A stretch of 64,000 bases of DNA from contig OZ005607.1 of NCBI GenBank assembly GCA_963930655.1, forward strand, positions 26,172,874-26,236,873. Direction: 5' to 3'. Origin of the DNA: Myrica gale. Taxonomy: Eukaryota > Streptophyta > Magnoliopsida > Fagales > Myricaceae. Below are positions 50,979 through 62,237 of the stretch, in pieces. Position numbers and translations under genes: made by a program. Position 1 is the first letter of the stretch, and the number at the start of each line of letters is the position of its first letter. The notes beneath the pieces are model-generated. The model did not search any database. It worked only from the letters and a program-made list of their open reading frames with translations, and had not been told where the DNA came from.

Positions 50979-51568
50979 TCAATAATGGAACACGTACACA
51001 TTGTAGTCAATTATGGCATCGCCTGTCTTGAGATCCAACAAATGAGTCGTGGCCTCAGCATAACCCCGAGCAAACCTGAATAGCCTGCTACCTCCGACCA
51101 CCGGCATCTCCCTCACCCTGCTTGTGCCACCATTGTTCCTCCCTACCACCGTAAGCGTGCTACCATATACTTTCCCTCGGTGAATGCGAAGTTCATGACC
51201 ATTAAGAAAGCAACATCTTGTTTCGAGGCAGAGGCATAAAATCCTTGTGCCTTTCCCACCATTTTTGAGCTTAGTTTGGGTCCCAAGGTCAATGGGTCGT
51301 CAAACATGGTTACTAGACCAAATAATGTTGCCGATGAGTAGTTGGAGGGTGGCACAACTTGGACAGCAGTGGGATTCTTGCCACTAAGGATATCATGAAA
51401 GTAGAAGCGGAAGTGGCTAAGCTTTTCTTTCTTCAGACCAAGTAGCTTGCGGTCTAAGGCTCTTGCAAAGCTTTGTTCTTCTCCAGAGACCAGAAATATG
51501 GTAGAGAAGGAAGAGATGAGGAGGAAAACAATCAATTGAGAAGCCACCGTAGGAAGAAATCTAGCCAT
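50979..51568 (-). pseudogene. Dirigent protein, copy 1, single-base frameshift
   Basis: The N-terminal 138 codons encode a signal peptide and most of a dirigent domain ([18 protein letters not shown], then [10 protein letters not shown] and [10 protein letters not shown]). Near 51166 one base is missing compared with the intact copies, and the frame runs into a stop 7 codons later. The rest of the domain ([26 protein letters not shown]) is still readable to a stop at 50979 in the shifted frame. Either the gene is a recent pseudogene or the base was lost in assembly. It shares less sequence with copies 2 and 3 than they share with each other. Confidence 0.85.
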
Positions 51569-52683
51569 GGGAGCTACCTAGCTATTTAGGTATCAGTTAC
51601 TAATGCAAGTAAATGGGACTAAGTTGTGTCTATTTAAAAAGTGAATTGTGCATCTCTTATGGGTTAGGAACCTCTCCACTCAATATGTTGAAAAACAGGG
51701 TAGTCTAGTCAGAAAATTCGGGTAACCTTCTTCTGGAAGGACCAAAGTGTCCCAGAGGCCAGAAATCGAAGATATACTGCTCGTAATTCATAAGAACCTT
51801 TCCCTTTGTTATTTTTTCCAAGTGAATAAAAACTTTATTCATGAGTCTAGATCGACACCCCATGAAAAGATCAAGAGATGGCTGTAAGGGTTCAATTCCG
51901 TGACAAAAAGTAGCCCCATCATGCGCGGCTGCTTGACTATGCAAAGCGTTGATAATTGAAAGGTAAACGTATTCTAAACCATACGATTGGGTATGATATC
52001 TCTTTGACTTGTCAAAGGGTAGGAATTAATTGTATTTTCACTTATTTATTTTAATTGGGAATTCGAGCAATATTTATTGCTAAAAAATTCCACTTTTATT
52101 ATGTTTATTAATACTGAAATCCTCATATTTATCCAAAGTATCACAACATCACGCCCTAAAGTTTTAGCTGAAAAATTTGATTGTAAAAGATGGGTTAGAA
52201 TGCAAATTAATCTTCTGACGGTGTGTTTTTCTTATTCTTTTTTCTTTTGAGCTTCGGGGATAGACTTGTTGCAATGAAGTGGACGACCAGCTAGCAAGTC
52301 TTTGCCGAACAACATTCTTGACATATGCACAAAAGGAACTGAATTGGTAGGTGGCTAGCGTGGAGGTGAAGTCTTTATGGGCTGTGCACGGAAAGGGGGA
52401 CCCTTTCTTTTGCTTCGACCCATACGATCATTATGAGTAATTGGGTTAATGTTTTATAAGCTCATAAAGCTCCATTTACAGGCCATAAAAGACTTGGAGC
52501 ACCATGTGCTATGATATGATTCAGAGTGGAAGTATGGTGGCGCCATTGAATTGTAATCAAAGTACTCATAACACTTCAACTTTAAGCAATAAAAATGGCA
52601 GAAACCAGCCCTACATATGGCTTGAAGTAATCTAATGCCGTACACGATTGAATAAATTAATTAAGCTCAGTGCCAAGAGGGCA
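51569..52683. other. Promoter of copy 1 and 3' flank of copy 2
   Basis: A TATA variant (TTTTTAAATAGA on the minus strand near 51630) is the likely promoter of copy 1. A minus-strand open frame at 51705-51944 has no clear domain. The last 200 bp belong to the duplicated dirigent unit. Confidence 0.45.
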
Positions 52684-53277
52684 TCAATAATGCATCACAT
52701 AGACATTGTACTCAACTGTGGCATCTCCTGTCTTGATATCAAGGGTATGAGTCCTGGCCTGAGCATAACCCCTAGCAAACCGGAAAAGCACGCTTCCTCC
52801 GATCACCGGCATCTCTCTCACCTCGGTGAACACTGCGTTCCTCCCTAGCACGCTGATTGTGCTGCCATTGTACTTTCCTTCAGTGAATGCAAAGTTCATG
52901 ACCATTAACAGACCGACTTCCTGCTGTGCTGCGGAGGCATAAAATCCCTGTGCCTTTCCAACCAGTTTTGAGCTCAAGTTTGGTCCCAAGGTTAATGGAT
53001 TATCTATCATACGAACCAAACCAAAGGCTGTTGCTGTATAGTTGGTCGGTGGTGGCACAACTACAACACCACTGGGATTACGACCACTGACGATGTCATG
53101 CCAGTAGAAGCGAAAGTGGCTAAGCTTCTCTTTCTTGAGCCCAAGTAGCTTCCGGTCTAGGCTTCTGACAAAGCCTTCTTCTTCTCCGGCGACTAAAGGT
53201 GTGGACAAGGAAGAGAGGAGGAAGAAAATGATGAATTGGGAAGCAAAAATTGGAAGAATTCTAACCATTGGAGCCAT
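52684..53277 (-). CDS. Dirigent protein, copy 2 (intact)
   Basis: This is an intronless gene of 197 aa, the normal length for the family. Residues 1-30 are a signal peptide (MAPMVRILP, hydrophobic core, LVAGEEE). The dirigent domain follows: [70 protein letters not shown], ending VYVMHY. NYT, NLS and NGS are potential N-glycosylation sites. Dirigent proteins act in the apoplast as eight-stranded beta-barrel trimers that steer radical coupling of phenoxy radicals in lignan and terpenoid-phenol synthesis. This sequence looks like the DIR-b/d (DIR22-like) group, whose substrates are mostly unknown. A TATA box (53331-53339) precedes it. Confidence 0.92.
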   Translation of the reverse strand: MAPMVRILPIFASQFIIFFLLSSLSTPLVAGEEEGFVRSLDRKLLGLKKEKLSHFRFYWHDIVSGRNPSGVVVVPPPTNYTATAFGLVRMIDNPLTLGPNLSSKLVGKAQGFYASAAQQEVGLLMVMNFAFTEGKYNGSTISVLGRNAVFTEVREMPVIGGSVLFRFARGYAQARTHTLDIKTGDATVEYNVYVMHY

Positions 53278-53330
53278 GTGTGTACTCAGTACTTTAACAA
53301 TCGGTACAAAACTAGACCAGAGATGCTCTG

Positions 53331-53339
53331 TTTATATAG
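53331..53339 (-). promoter_or_regulatory. TATA box of dirigent copy 2
   Basis: On the minus strand this reads ACTATATAAA, about 55-60 bp before the start codon. The matching site of copy 3 is the weaker CATATAAAC at 60601-60609. Confidence 0.6.
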
Positions 53340-54496
53340 TGAAACAAGCTTTCGACGGGTCCGTGCACTTACCAACCCCACTACGCCACGTCTTTCCTTC
53401 TTTAGGGACTTTTTGCGAAAAAGTGGTGAAAAACTTAATTTAGTCAATTGGTAAACCATTTTCATCTGTTACAAAGAAACAGAAAAAGAAATTAAGACCA
53501 TTTTTTTTGTAATTACAGAATGACCATTAATCCTTCTAAAGATCAAAACCCGTAACTAGATAATTATGGATATTTATTCTTTTTTTAATTGTTTTGAAAT
53601 TTATTATTATTTTGTTTTTAGTGATTAACTTAATTATTTTGTTTGTTTTTGCGTCTTTATTACGTGACTGAACAATTACGTTTGTATAGACAGCTGGAGA
53701 GTTGGGGCCGGCCCACTACGCATGCAATTCTTCTCATGGTAGATAATTTAGTTGCGAATAGAGGGCCATCTAGAGCAATGGTCGTGGTCCATTTGAAGGC
53801 AAGAGGCGTGAAAGCCAATTCATAATTTCATATGATCCTAATAAAGTTGGGACATGCTTAAAGCTTTATATAAGCGGCCTGTAAAGCTCCATTCATGGCA
53901 TAGGCGGGGTCATAAAGTCTTATGCAGAGACCCCAAAAACGTCTTGGCATTACAATTTACGGGACAGGGCCATAGGAGACTCCAACAATGTCTTGGTATC
54001 CTTGTAGGATTTCATGCAACTTGAAGTAAAATGGCCGGCCATTTCATTTTAATAGTGAGGAACAAAATAGATACCATAAACCAAACCCACTTGGCTTAAA
54101 TAAGCAATTAAAAGGCCAACATACCGACAGTTTTCATCTCAAGAGAACGAGCATAATTTAGAAAACGTAACCCAGTTCGAACGGGCTTCAAGAATAATAT
54201 GTCGACCCGAGCGTTAATTCCTCCCATTTCTCACACCCTCTCAAACATTCTCAGAAACTGTATTTCTTAACAAAAATATCCTTCAGGTTATTGTTTTAAT
54301 CACTTATAATCTATTATAAATATTTTTTTGTTAGTTTTACAATTCGTTTTTAGTTTATAGATTTTGATTTTATTTAAGTCTTGTTTTGGTACATTTTGCT
54401 TTGAATTGCTTTCTTTTGCTGAATGTATATGTTTAATGGAGTTTGTGTAGGCCTGTTTGGTGTGATTTTTACGTTATGCATGCATGTATTTCTATT
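53340..54496. other. Upstream part of the duplicated dirigent unit
   Basis: The stretch from about 53880 to 54160 (starting near cataaagtcttatgcagagac) recurs at about 61880-62160. No gene is seen. The right end carries the LINE target site ATGTATTTCTATT. Confidence 0.6.
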
Positions 54497-55055
54497 CTTT
54501 TTTATTTCTATTTTATTTAATCAAACTACAACTACCTTTATTAGCAAACCCAAACGTGGAAAACTAAGGGGGTCAATCCCAATATAAACCCAAACCAAGT
54601 CAGTATAGTGCTCATGAACATCGGGGTAGCCTCCATTCATAAATACAGAGGCAACTCATTGAGCAAGGTGTTGCGCATCCTCCTTAGCACCGCGCGAACA
54701 AACTTAAAAGAACAATAATCAACGCAGAGGCCAAACTAACTATATCACCAATATGGCCATGATTTCTCCAATTCCGCCTTTCTCGATAGCTGTAGAAGGC
54801 CTCAACCGCCAAAAGGGAGTCACCTTCCATCACAATCTTTCGTTATCCACATTTCTGTGCTCTTCCAGCCCTAACTGAGCAGCCCAAATTCCCCCCTCCT
54901 CCGGGTCTTCCACCTGAATCTGACGAACAATAGCTCCTACAATTTGACCCTCATGGTTCTTAATAACAGCTGCCCCAACAACAAAGTCTTCTCTAATAAC
55001 AGTGTCAAAATTCACTTTATACTGTCCCACAACTAGAGGTATCTATCTCTTGGTA

Positions 55056-55101
<46 letters not shown>

Positions 55102-58100
55102 CTGGTTCCAGGCAGCCAAGGGTTTATGAATCTTTGCCACCAATTTAACCACATAAAAAATAGCCTAATTGTGCACGATTTGGTTTTGATTCCACCAAGT
55201 AATATCCCATGCTATCAAAGCATAGAGCTGGAATCGATGATGGTCTTCAGCAGGCAGATTAGAGAGGGTGGAGGGGTCAATAATTGTTGTAAACCAGGAA
55301 GAGATAGGTTGCTACTGAAAGGAGCAAATATCCATCGCCCAAAGGGATTGGCTTCAAATAACTCTACTAACAAAGCACCCTACTGTCAAATGATACACCG
55401 TTTCCTCCTCCCCACCACATAGCACACAGTTCAGCGCATCCCCCTCCCTTTTACCAAATCTATCGACAATCGTCCCTTTAGTCGGTATAACATCCCACAG
55501 AAGTTTCCAAAGGCCCACTTCAAGCGCTCATGCACTTTCCTCCTCCACAAATTCTTCCACCAAACGTCACTCATAGGAGCAATGAGAATTATTTTATGCT
55601 TATTCACCTCCCGATAGGCAGAGTGCATAAAGAATCGGCCTGATTTTTCTGGTGCCCAAATGAGTTGATCACGACTTATATCCCTCTTTAAGTGGATTTT
55701 TGTGATGGCTTCAACATGTAAAGGACTAAAAATACTCCACAAGAGGCTTCTATTCCACTGACCATAATCACTATCAATTAAATCAGCCACTGTAGAAACC
55801 GAACTACCAAGTGGATCACTACGGGGAATAGGTCTAAAACCTGTGATTGTGGAAACCCAAGGTTCAGGCCACACAGAAATATCCTTCCCATTGTCAACCA
55901 TAAAACGTACACCTTCCTTCAAAGGTTGTCTCTTGCTCAAAATGCTCTTCCAAACCCAAGAAGCATTTGGATTACTGTCAACCTCCCAAAAAGTCCCCAT
56001 GATTGAGATATTTGCCTCTTAATGTTCTGACCCAAAGGCACTGACTATTGATGGCCCCATTCCACATCGGCTTGGAAATTAAGGCATGGTTAAGGTCGCC
56101 CACATCCCGAAACCTCAACCCTCCTACAGCTTTGGGGATACAAATTGAACTCCAAGATTTAAGGGAAAGATGTTGGTTTTGTTCCTGGTTTATGGCTCCA
56201 CCAATTTTTTTTAAACCACGATCAATCTCAGAACCCCAACTTCTCGGAATCACAAAAAAACTCAGCCCATAAGCAAGTAAAGAGGTAGCCACACTTCTTA
56301 TCAAGGTGCCTCTGCCTGTTTGTGAAAAAAATTTAGTTTTCCAACCTGAATGCTTTGAAAACAACCGATCTTTCAACCAGCGCCAAGTGTTTTGAGCGAC
56401 GGAACAACAGAGGCAAGCCAAGATGTTTGGCTTTGGTGGGCATCTACTTGAGGTGCAGCAAATCACAGATGGGCAAAAACGCGGCTCCTATTAATTTTTT
56501 GCCCAGACCACCCCATATATTTCTCCAAACACCGGTTCATGGCTTGAGCATCTCTGAGATGAGCTTTGGAAAAGAGGAACAAATCACCAACAAAGAGTAG
56601 ATGTGAGATAACTAGAGCATTCCTACCAATTTTAATGCCTCGAAGATGCTCAGCAGCTTCCTCCCGTAGAATGAGACGAGACAAATCTCCGAGCAAAGCA
56701 GGAAAAGAAGAGGGGATAGAGGATCCCATTGCCAAAGTCCTCGCGAAGGAGAGAAGTGCCCAAAAGGGCTTCCATTCAAGAGAATCGAGAAATTGGATGA
56801 TGAGATGCATTGCTGAATCTAGTTAATCCAAACGGGATGGAAGCCAAAGCGTTCCAAAATAATGAGAAGGAAATGTTATTCCATGCGATCATAAGCCTTC
56901 TCCATGTCGGCTTTGATCACCATCCATTCACCCCTTCTGCTCTTATGATTCATCCCATTGAAGACCTCGACAGCCACAATGTAATTATCCTGAAGCAACT
57001 TCCAAGGAACAAATGCAAGCTGGTGGGGAAAGATGAGTTTCGGCAAAACCAACTTGAGACCCTCAGTTAAAATTTTAGAAATCAGTCCACATTGCACAAA
57101 CTGATTGGGAGAAACTGCCCCACCTCACAAGGGTTGTCAATCTTTGGGATCAACACAAGATTGGTACTATTGAGATTCGGTAGCACTCTCCCAGAAGGAA
57201 AAAATCCTTTATAGTGGCAATGACATCCATACCAACAATATCCCAAAATTGATGGAAGAAAAAAAAGTCATACCACCGGGCCCCGGGGCTTTGTCGAGGT
57301 GCTTCCGCTTCAATGTCTCCCAAATCTCAATCCCATTTAGTTGCCGAATCAGCATAGCATTATCCTCCTATATTATAGCCCTATCCACCAAATTTTCCAG
57401 ATCCACAGGGATTGTAGGGGAGTCGATGCTGTATACAGAGGTGTAGAAATCTACTAACTCTTTACCAATAGTGCTACGACCCGAAATCCATTCCCTTCCC
57501 CTGTCTTCAATTCCATGATTTGGTTCCTACATCTTCGGATTATAGTCGAGGCGTGGAAGAACTTATATTCAAGCCGTTCAAAGACAGCCAAGTTACTCTC
57601 GACTTTTGTTTTCAGAGAGTCTCTTCCTTCTTAAGTTGCTCATCCAATTCAAGCATGAAACATTTTTCCCTCCACGAATTCTTACAAGTGGGCGATGCCT
57701 GTTGATAAAAGCTCAAATTATCTTTAACAATAGTAGGTTTAGAGTGGATATCACCAAACACCCTGTAATTCCACTGTCTAAGTGCTCCACAGACTGCTCT
57801 TCTTTTAGAGAATAAGATCCACGCTGGAGATCCCTCTCTAGGTTGTCTCCACGTATCTGCTATTAGTCCAAAACATGACTCCTCATGCGCCCAAAATTTC
57901 TCAAACTTGAAAGTCTTAGCCGCCGATTTGCCTTGCCCATAGAGAGTGAGAATAAGTGGAACATGGTCAAAGTTTGTAACAGAATAATGTCGCACCCTAG
58001 CATTTGAAAACTTGGTACGCCAGTTTACATTCACAATACTTCTATCCAATCTCTCCGGAATGGATGCTAACCTTGATCTCCCATTAATCCACGTGAAATT

Positions 58101-58222
58101 CCTTCCAGAGTAACCTAAGTCCACAAACTCCATGTTGTCCATGAAGTGGCATAATCCACTAGAGGAAGAACCCAACAAGGATCGGCCCCCTTGTTACTCA
58201 TTATGCTGCACGAAGTCATTGT
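54497..58222 (-). mobile_element. 5'-truncated L1-type LINE with 13-bp target duplication
   Basis: Both flanks carry the same ATGTATTTCTATT (54484-54496 and 58223-58235), and an A-rich tail lies on the left. On the minus strand the remains of one long ORF2 are readable in order. They are the C-terminal endonuclease (58178-57612, with FTWINGRSRLASIPERLDR), reverse transcriptase (57100-56463, with FPHQLAFVP, KADMEKAYD and FVGD in place of FADD), the zinc-knuckle RVT region (56466-55431, with GRFFMHSAYREV) and an RNase H-like end (55030-54830). Many frameshifts and stops make it dead. ORF1 and the endonuclease start are absent. Confidence 0.9.
55065..55101. repeat. T37 homopolymer inside the LINE
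   Basis: This is a run of 37 T, i.e. A37 on the LINE coding strand. It lies between the zinc-knuckle region and the RNase H-like end, probably expanded from a lysine-rich linker. Confidence 0.85.
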
Positions 58223-58667
58223 ATGTATTTCTATTTGTTTATATGTAATAGCGTTCGAACAATGTATTGTGCCATTCAAACCTTGTAGCTCAGACGCACC
58301 ATTTTGGTATTGTCTCGAACGATTTAACTTAACCATTCGAATTGTTCGTGAAGCTGTGTTTAGTGAAAATCGTTAGAACAAGTTATGTTACCATTCAGAT
58401 GTTGTAGCTCAAATGCACCATTTCGTTATTGTCTCAAACGATTTAACTTAATCGTTCAGACGAGACTTGAAGCTGTGAATTTAGTCAAAACCGTTGGAAC
58501 ATATCCGGTTACCATTTAGATGGTTAAGTAAAATTGTGTTAAGGCAATACTGTGCGATCGGAGGTTTGGACTGTTTCAAACATATTAGTTGAACTAGGTG
58601 TTTCCAAATAAATGTTCTTAACAGTTCGAATGTGTTTGTATTCCACTGGATACCTTTTGCTATTTAA

Positions 58668-58849
58668 GGGATGTTTGTTTCCCCAAAATTTTGAGGGCTT
58701 AAAAATTCCAACCATATAAACATATTTCAAAATTTTCAACTTTTACACATAAATTTTAAACTTTTCACAAATCCTAATAAACTTCAACATTCAAAAGATT
58801 TCTAAAATTTTGGGAATATTCCCTAAAATTTCGGTAAACAAACATCCCC
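58668..58849. mobile_element. Tourist-like MITE with TTAA flanks
   Basis: The left end is gggatgtttgttt and the right end aaacaaacatcccc, flanked on both sides by TTAA. The interior is AT-rich with repeated aaaattttgg-type motifs. It is 182 bp and non-coding. Confidence 0.75.
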
Positions 58850-58933
58850 TTAATTGATGTTGTTCGATATTGTTCGATGCTATTCTTTGCTGTTCTAACG
58901 TTTTTTATTTTATTTTGCAGAATTTAAAAGAAA

Positions 58934-59083
58934 ATGTCGAAGGCCAGAGCTTCTTCCTCTCAGATCTCAGAGGTCGTGCCTATGTCCTTAGACGACATGC
59001 ATACTCAAATTGGCGGTTGCATGGTGGTGGCAGAAAGGTCCATGGTCCTCCAAATAGTGGGATATGCACGTATACGACATTAA
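58934..59083 (+). CDS. Short unassigned ORF after a possible leader intron
   Basis: A 49-aa frame starts MSKARASSSQISEVVPMSL just after a splice-acceptor-like tttattttgcag at about 58908-58919. The acidic and Ser-rich start looks gene-like, but no family is recognised. It could be the first coding exon of a transposon-borne gene, since GTTCGAAC motifs surround it. It could equally be chance. Confidence 0.25.
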   Translation: MSKARASSSQISEVVPMSLDDMHTQIGGCMVVAERSMVLQIVGYARIRH

Positions 59084-59579
59084 ATACTAATAATATTTTC
59101 ATACTCTCATACATGAACTAATAACGTAGTAGTAAAGTCGTTATAATGCTTATATACATAATTTATAAACATCATAACAATGTGTTTAATTAGTCCTAAA
59201 GTGACAAATTTGATGTGCCAGTACTTGATTTTATTAGTTTGGAGAAACGTCTGAATGATATTTTTACCGTTCGAATATGTATGAATTATAGGAACGATCG
59301 TGTTTTGGTATCTCGAAAACTTTTAGACGGAAAGAGGATAAACGTTCAAACAGTTATAAGTGACTAACGACGCCGTTCCAGATAAATGAAACCTTTCCGA
59401 TGGTGGAAAATAGAGTTCGAACGAGTAGAAAAAAGGCACAAAAATTCCTTCGTTCTTTTGGGGGCCTTATTATCTGAACGGTCAGTTCAGGTTTTCGAAC
59501 AATATTATGCGAAACTCAAAAAATGAAGGGACATCCCCCCAAAACCGAACCAAACCCGCAAATCGTCCAGACAGCCCAA

Positions 59580-59589
<10 letters not shown>

Positions 59590-59624
<35 letters not shown>
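59590..59624. repeat. (GA)n microsatellite
   Basis: A perfect GA run of about 17 units, preceded by a short (CG)n stretch. Confidence 0.9.
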
Positions 59625-59627
<3 letters not shown>

Positions 59628-59955
59628 TTGATTTTGTTTGGTTGAGTTGTGGGTTTTAGTAAAAATTTGATGTTGTTGGATGGTGGATATATATATGTTT
59701 GTTGATTTCTAACGTGTTTTTTTTGCTTGTTCTTGTAGGATTACACTCAAGAAAGGAGCTTACGTTTGATTGGAGGTGAGTAATTACATTTAGATCAATA
59801 AATTTATTAGATATATGTTTATGGGTATTTGTGGTTGTACACCTAACACTTCAACTTTAAGCAATATAAATAGCATAAACCAACCCTACTTGGCTTGAAG
59901 TGATATAATGGCGTACATGATTGAATAAATTAATTAAGTTCAGTGACAAAGCGCA

Positions 59956-60549
59956 TCAATAATGCAGCACATAGACATTGTACTCAACTATGGCATCTCC
60001 TGTCTTCACATCAAGGGTATAAGTCGTGGCCTGAGCATAACCCCTAGCAAACCGAAAAAGCACGCTTCCTCCGATTACCGGCATCTCTCTCACCTCGGTT
60101 AGCGGTGCGTTCCTCCCTAGCACGGTGATTGTGCTGCCATTGTACTTTCCTTCAGTGAATGCAAAGTTCATGACCATTAACAAACCGATTTCCTGTTGTG
60201 CCGCGGAGGCATAAAATCCCTGTGCCCTTCCAACCAGTTTTGAGCTCAAGTTTGGTCCCAAGGTTAATGGATTATCTATAATACGAACCAAACCAAAGGC
60301 TGTTGCCGTATTGTTGGACGGTGGTGGCACAACTACAACACCACTGGGATTACGACCACTGACGATGTCATGCCAATATAAGCGAAAGTGGCTAAGCTTC
60401 TCTTTCTTGAGCCCAAGTAGTTTCCGGTCTAGGCTTCTGATAAAGCCTTCTTCTTCTCCGGCGACTAAAGGTGGGGAGAAGGAAGTGAGGAGGAAGAAAA
60501 TGATGAATTGGGAAGCAAAAATTGGAAGAATTCTAGCCATTGGAGCCAT
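59956..60549 (-). CDS. Dirigent protein, copy 3 (intact)
   Basis: This is an intronless gene of 197 aa. The ATG at 60549 is chosen because it aligns with the start of copy 2; the frame is open for 23 more codons upstream. The signal peptide and dirigent domain match copy 2 nearly residue for residue ([70 protein letters not shown], end VYVLHY). Differences include NNT for NYT at the glycosylation site and APLTE for AVFTE before REMP. The role is as for copy 2: secreted guide protein for phenoxy-radical coupling, substrate unknown. It arose with copy 2 by duplication of the whole unit. Confidence 0.92.
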   Translation of the reverse strand: MAPMARILPIFASQFIIFFLLTSFSPPLVAGEEEGFIRSLDRKLLGLKKEKLSHFRLYWHDIVSGRNPSGVVVVPPPSNNTATAFGLVRIIDNPLTLGPNLSSKLVGRAQGFYASAAQQEIGLLMVMNFAFTEGKYNGSTITVLGRNAPLTEVREMPVIGGSVLFRFARGYAQATTYTLDVKTGDAIVEYNVYVLHY

Positions 60550-61036
60550 ATATGCGTCAGTACATTGACAATCGTTGCAAAACTGGACAAGAGATGGTCT
60601 GTTTATATGGTGAAACAAGCTTTCGACGGTTCCGTGAGCTTACCAATTCCAATATGTCACGTTTTTCCTTTATGGACTTTTTCCAAAAAGTGTTGAAAAC
60701 TTTAGTCAATCACTTTGGTAAACCATTTTCGTCTGTTCCAAACATACAGAAAAAGAAAAGACCATTTTTTTATAATGACAGAATGACCGTTCCTTCTGAA
60801 TTGATAAAATCCCGTAACTAGATAATTATGGATGTTTATTCTTGTTTTTTTTTTTTGTTTTAAAATTTATTTTTATTTTATATGTTGGTGATTAACTTAA
60901 ACTTTTTCTTTTGCGTCTTTATTTCGTGACTGAACGAGTAAGTTTGGATAGACAGCTGCAGAGTGGGCCCGGCTCGCATATGTTCATCAGTAGGTAGTGA
61001 GTTAGGCCAGCCACTCCGCGTGCAATCTTTGTCATC

Positions 61037-61700
61037 CACTCCAACAAGTTTAAGTTTTTGGGACCGAATTAATTTGGATGTTAAAATTTCGTCCCAAAAA
61101 GATTTTGATATACCGTTTGGACATGGAATTATGTTGTTCAAACGATCATTTTAAACTCCGCAGTTTGGACTGCATTTTGGAATTTCCGTGGTTGGTGTTT
61201 GAACGCAAACTTAATCTGCTCATCAGTATTGCTGTTCGCCCGAGCTCGCATGGATCCAATGTTCTAACATTAACAAACAATCTTTCTCACATCATTCGAA
61301 CAATATAGAACAACTTCACCTGTCATTGTTCGAATTCGTGCCGATGGTAAAGAAGGAAATTGTTAATGTATCTTCGAACGTGTAAGAACAATATTCGAAC
61401 AAAAGTTTGAACAGAATATAACAGAAAACATCACTTGTCCAAACGGTAATACGTTTGTTCGAACTGCAGTTTTTGGGACAGACTGTTCATTCCGTTGCAA
61501 AAAAAAGTTTGTTCCATCTCATTTGATGTCGTTCGAACACACTTTTTTTGGATAGAATAAATATTACTCGACATCGTGTGACACCTTTTGAAATGGTTTC
61601 GTCGATTCCAAAAAAGTAAATTCTTATGGAGATAAAATGATTTTTCTATTCCAAAATATCTTTTAGGACAGGGATATCGGACTGCCTTCGGGATAAATAA
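61037..61700. mobile_element. CACTA-like fragment inserted in the duplicated unit
   Basis: The stretch starts cactccaacaagtttaag and soon contains tttttgggac and its complement gtcccaaaaa, both typical of plant CACTA ends. Six or more TTCGAA-core motifs follow in the next 450 bp, like subterminal transposase sites. The first dirigent unit lacks the whole stretch. No second terminus or 3-bp target duplication was found, so it may be truncated. Confidence 0.5.
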
Positions 61701-62191
61701 TGATAATAGTAATAATAATAGTAATAATAGAGTTTAGTTACGAATTTAAGGCCAACTAGAGCATTAGTCGTGGCACGGAAGATATTTTGAGGACTCGAGG
61801 TCCATTTGAATGCGAGAGCCGTGAAAGGCAATCATAGCCTAATAAAGTTGGGATATGCTTAAAACTTTCTATCAGCCTGTAAAGCTATGTTCACGCCTTA
61901 AGCCGGTCATAAAGTCTTGTGCAGAGACCCCAAAAACGTCTTGGCATTAGAATTTGGGGGACAGGGCCATAGAGAGACTCCAACAATGTCTTGGTATCCT
62001 TGTAGGATTTCATGCAAGTAGAAGTAAAATGGCCGGCCATTTCGTTTTAACAGTGAGGAACAAAATAGCTAGATAGCATAAACCAAACCCACTTGGCTTA
62101 AATAAGCAATCAAAAGGGCCAACATACAGAAAGTTATCATCCCAAGAACGAGCATAATTTAGAAAAGTAACCGCAAAAAGGCCCAAGAGCA

Positions 62192-62237
62192 TCAATAATG
62201 CAACACAGAGACATTGTATTCAACTGTGGCATCTCCT
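62192..62237 (-). pseudogene. C-terminal stub of dirigent copy 4, cut by an LTR element
   Basis: On the minus strand the last 14 codons read [14 protein letters not shown] followed by a stop, matching the C-terminus of copies 2 and 3. At 62237/62238 the sequence changes to the LTR start tgttagaa. The rest of the gene must lie beyond the inserted element, outside the window, if it survives. Confidence 0.88.

Larger units (their letters stand above)
58236..59589. other. TTCGAA-rich unidentified DNA
   Basis: Many copies of a TTCGAA/GTTCGAAC core are scattered here. A block starting near taccattcagatgttgtagctc is duplicated in tandem with a period of about 110-120 bp (58265-58500). It also contains one MITE and a short open frame at 58934-59083. 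The motif clustering resembles subterminal binding sites of a DNA transposon, but no terminus was found. Confidence 0.45.
59890..62175. repeat. Second unit of the dirigent segmental duplication
   Basis: From the 3' flank of the gene through the gene, its promoter and upstream DNA, this unit parallels about 52620-54160. The extra length is explained by the CACTA-like insertion at about 61037-61700. Shared upstream sequence includes gcagagaccccaaaaacgtc and tggccggccatttc. Confidence 0.85.

Noticed and set aside
51705-51944. 80-codon minus-strand frame
   Set aside because: It vaguely resembles LINE-derived protein but no motif could be confirmed.
60550-60618. Upstream extension of the dirigent copy 3 frame by 23 codons
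   Set aside because: The next ATG aligns with copy 2 and starts a good signal peptide. The extension lies in the 5' UTR, just downstream of the TATA-like site.
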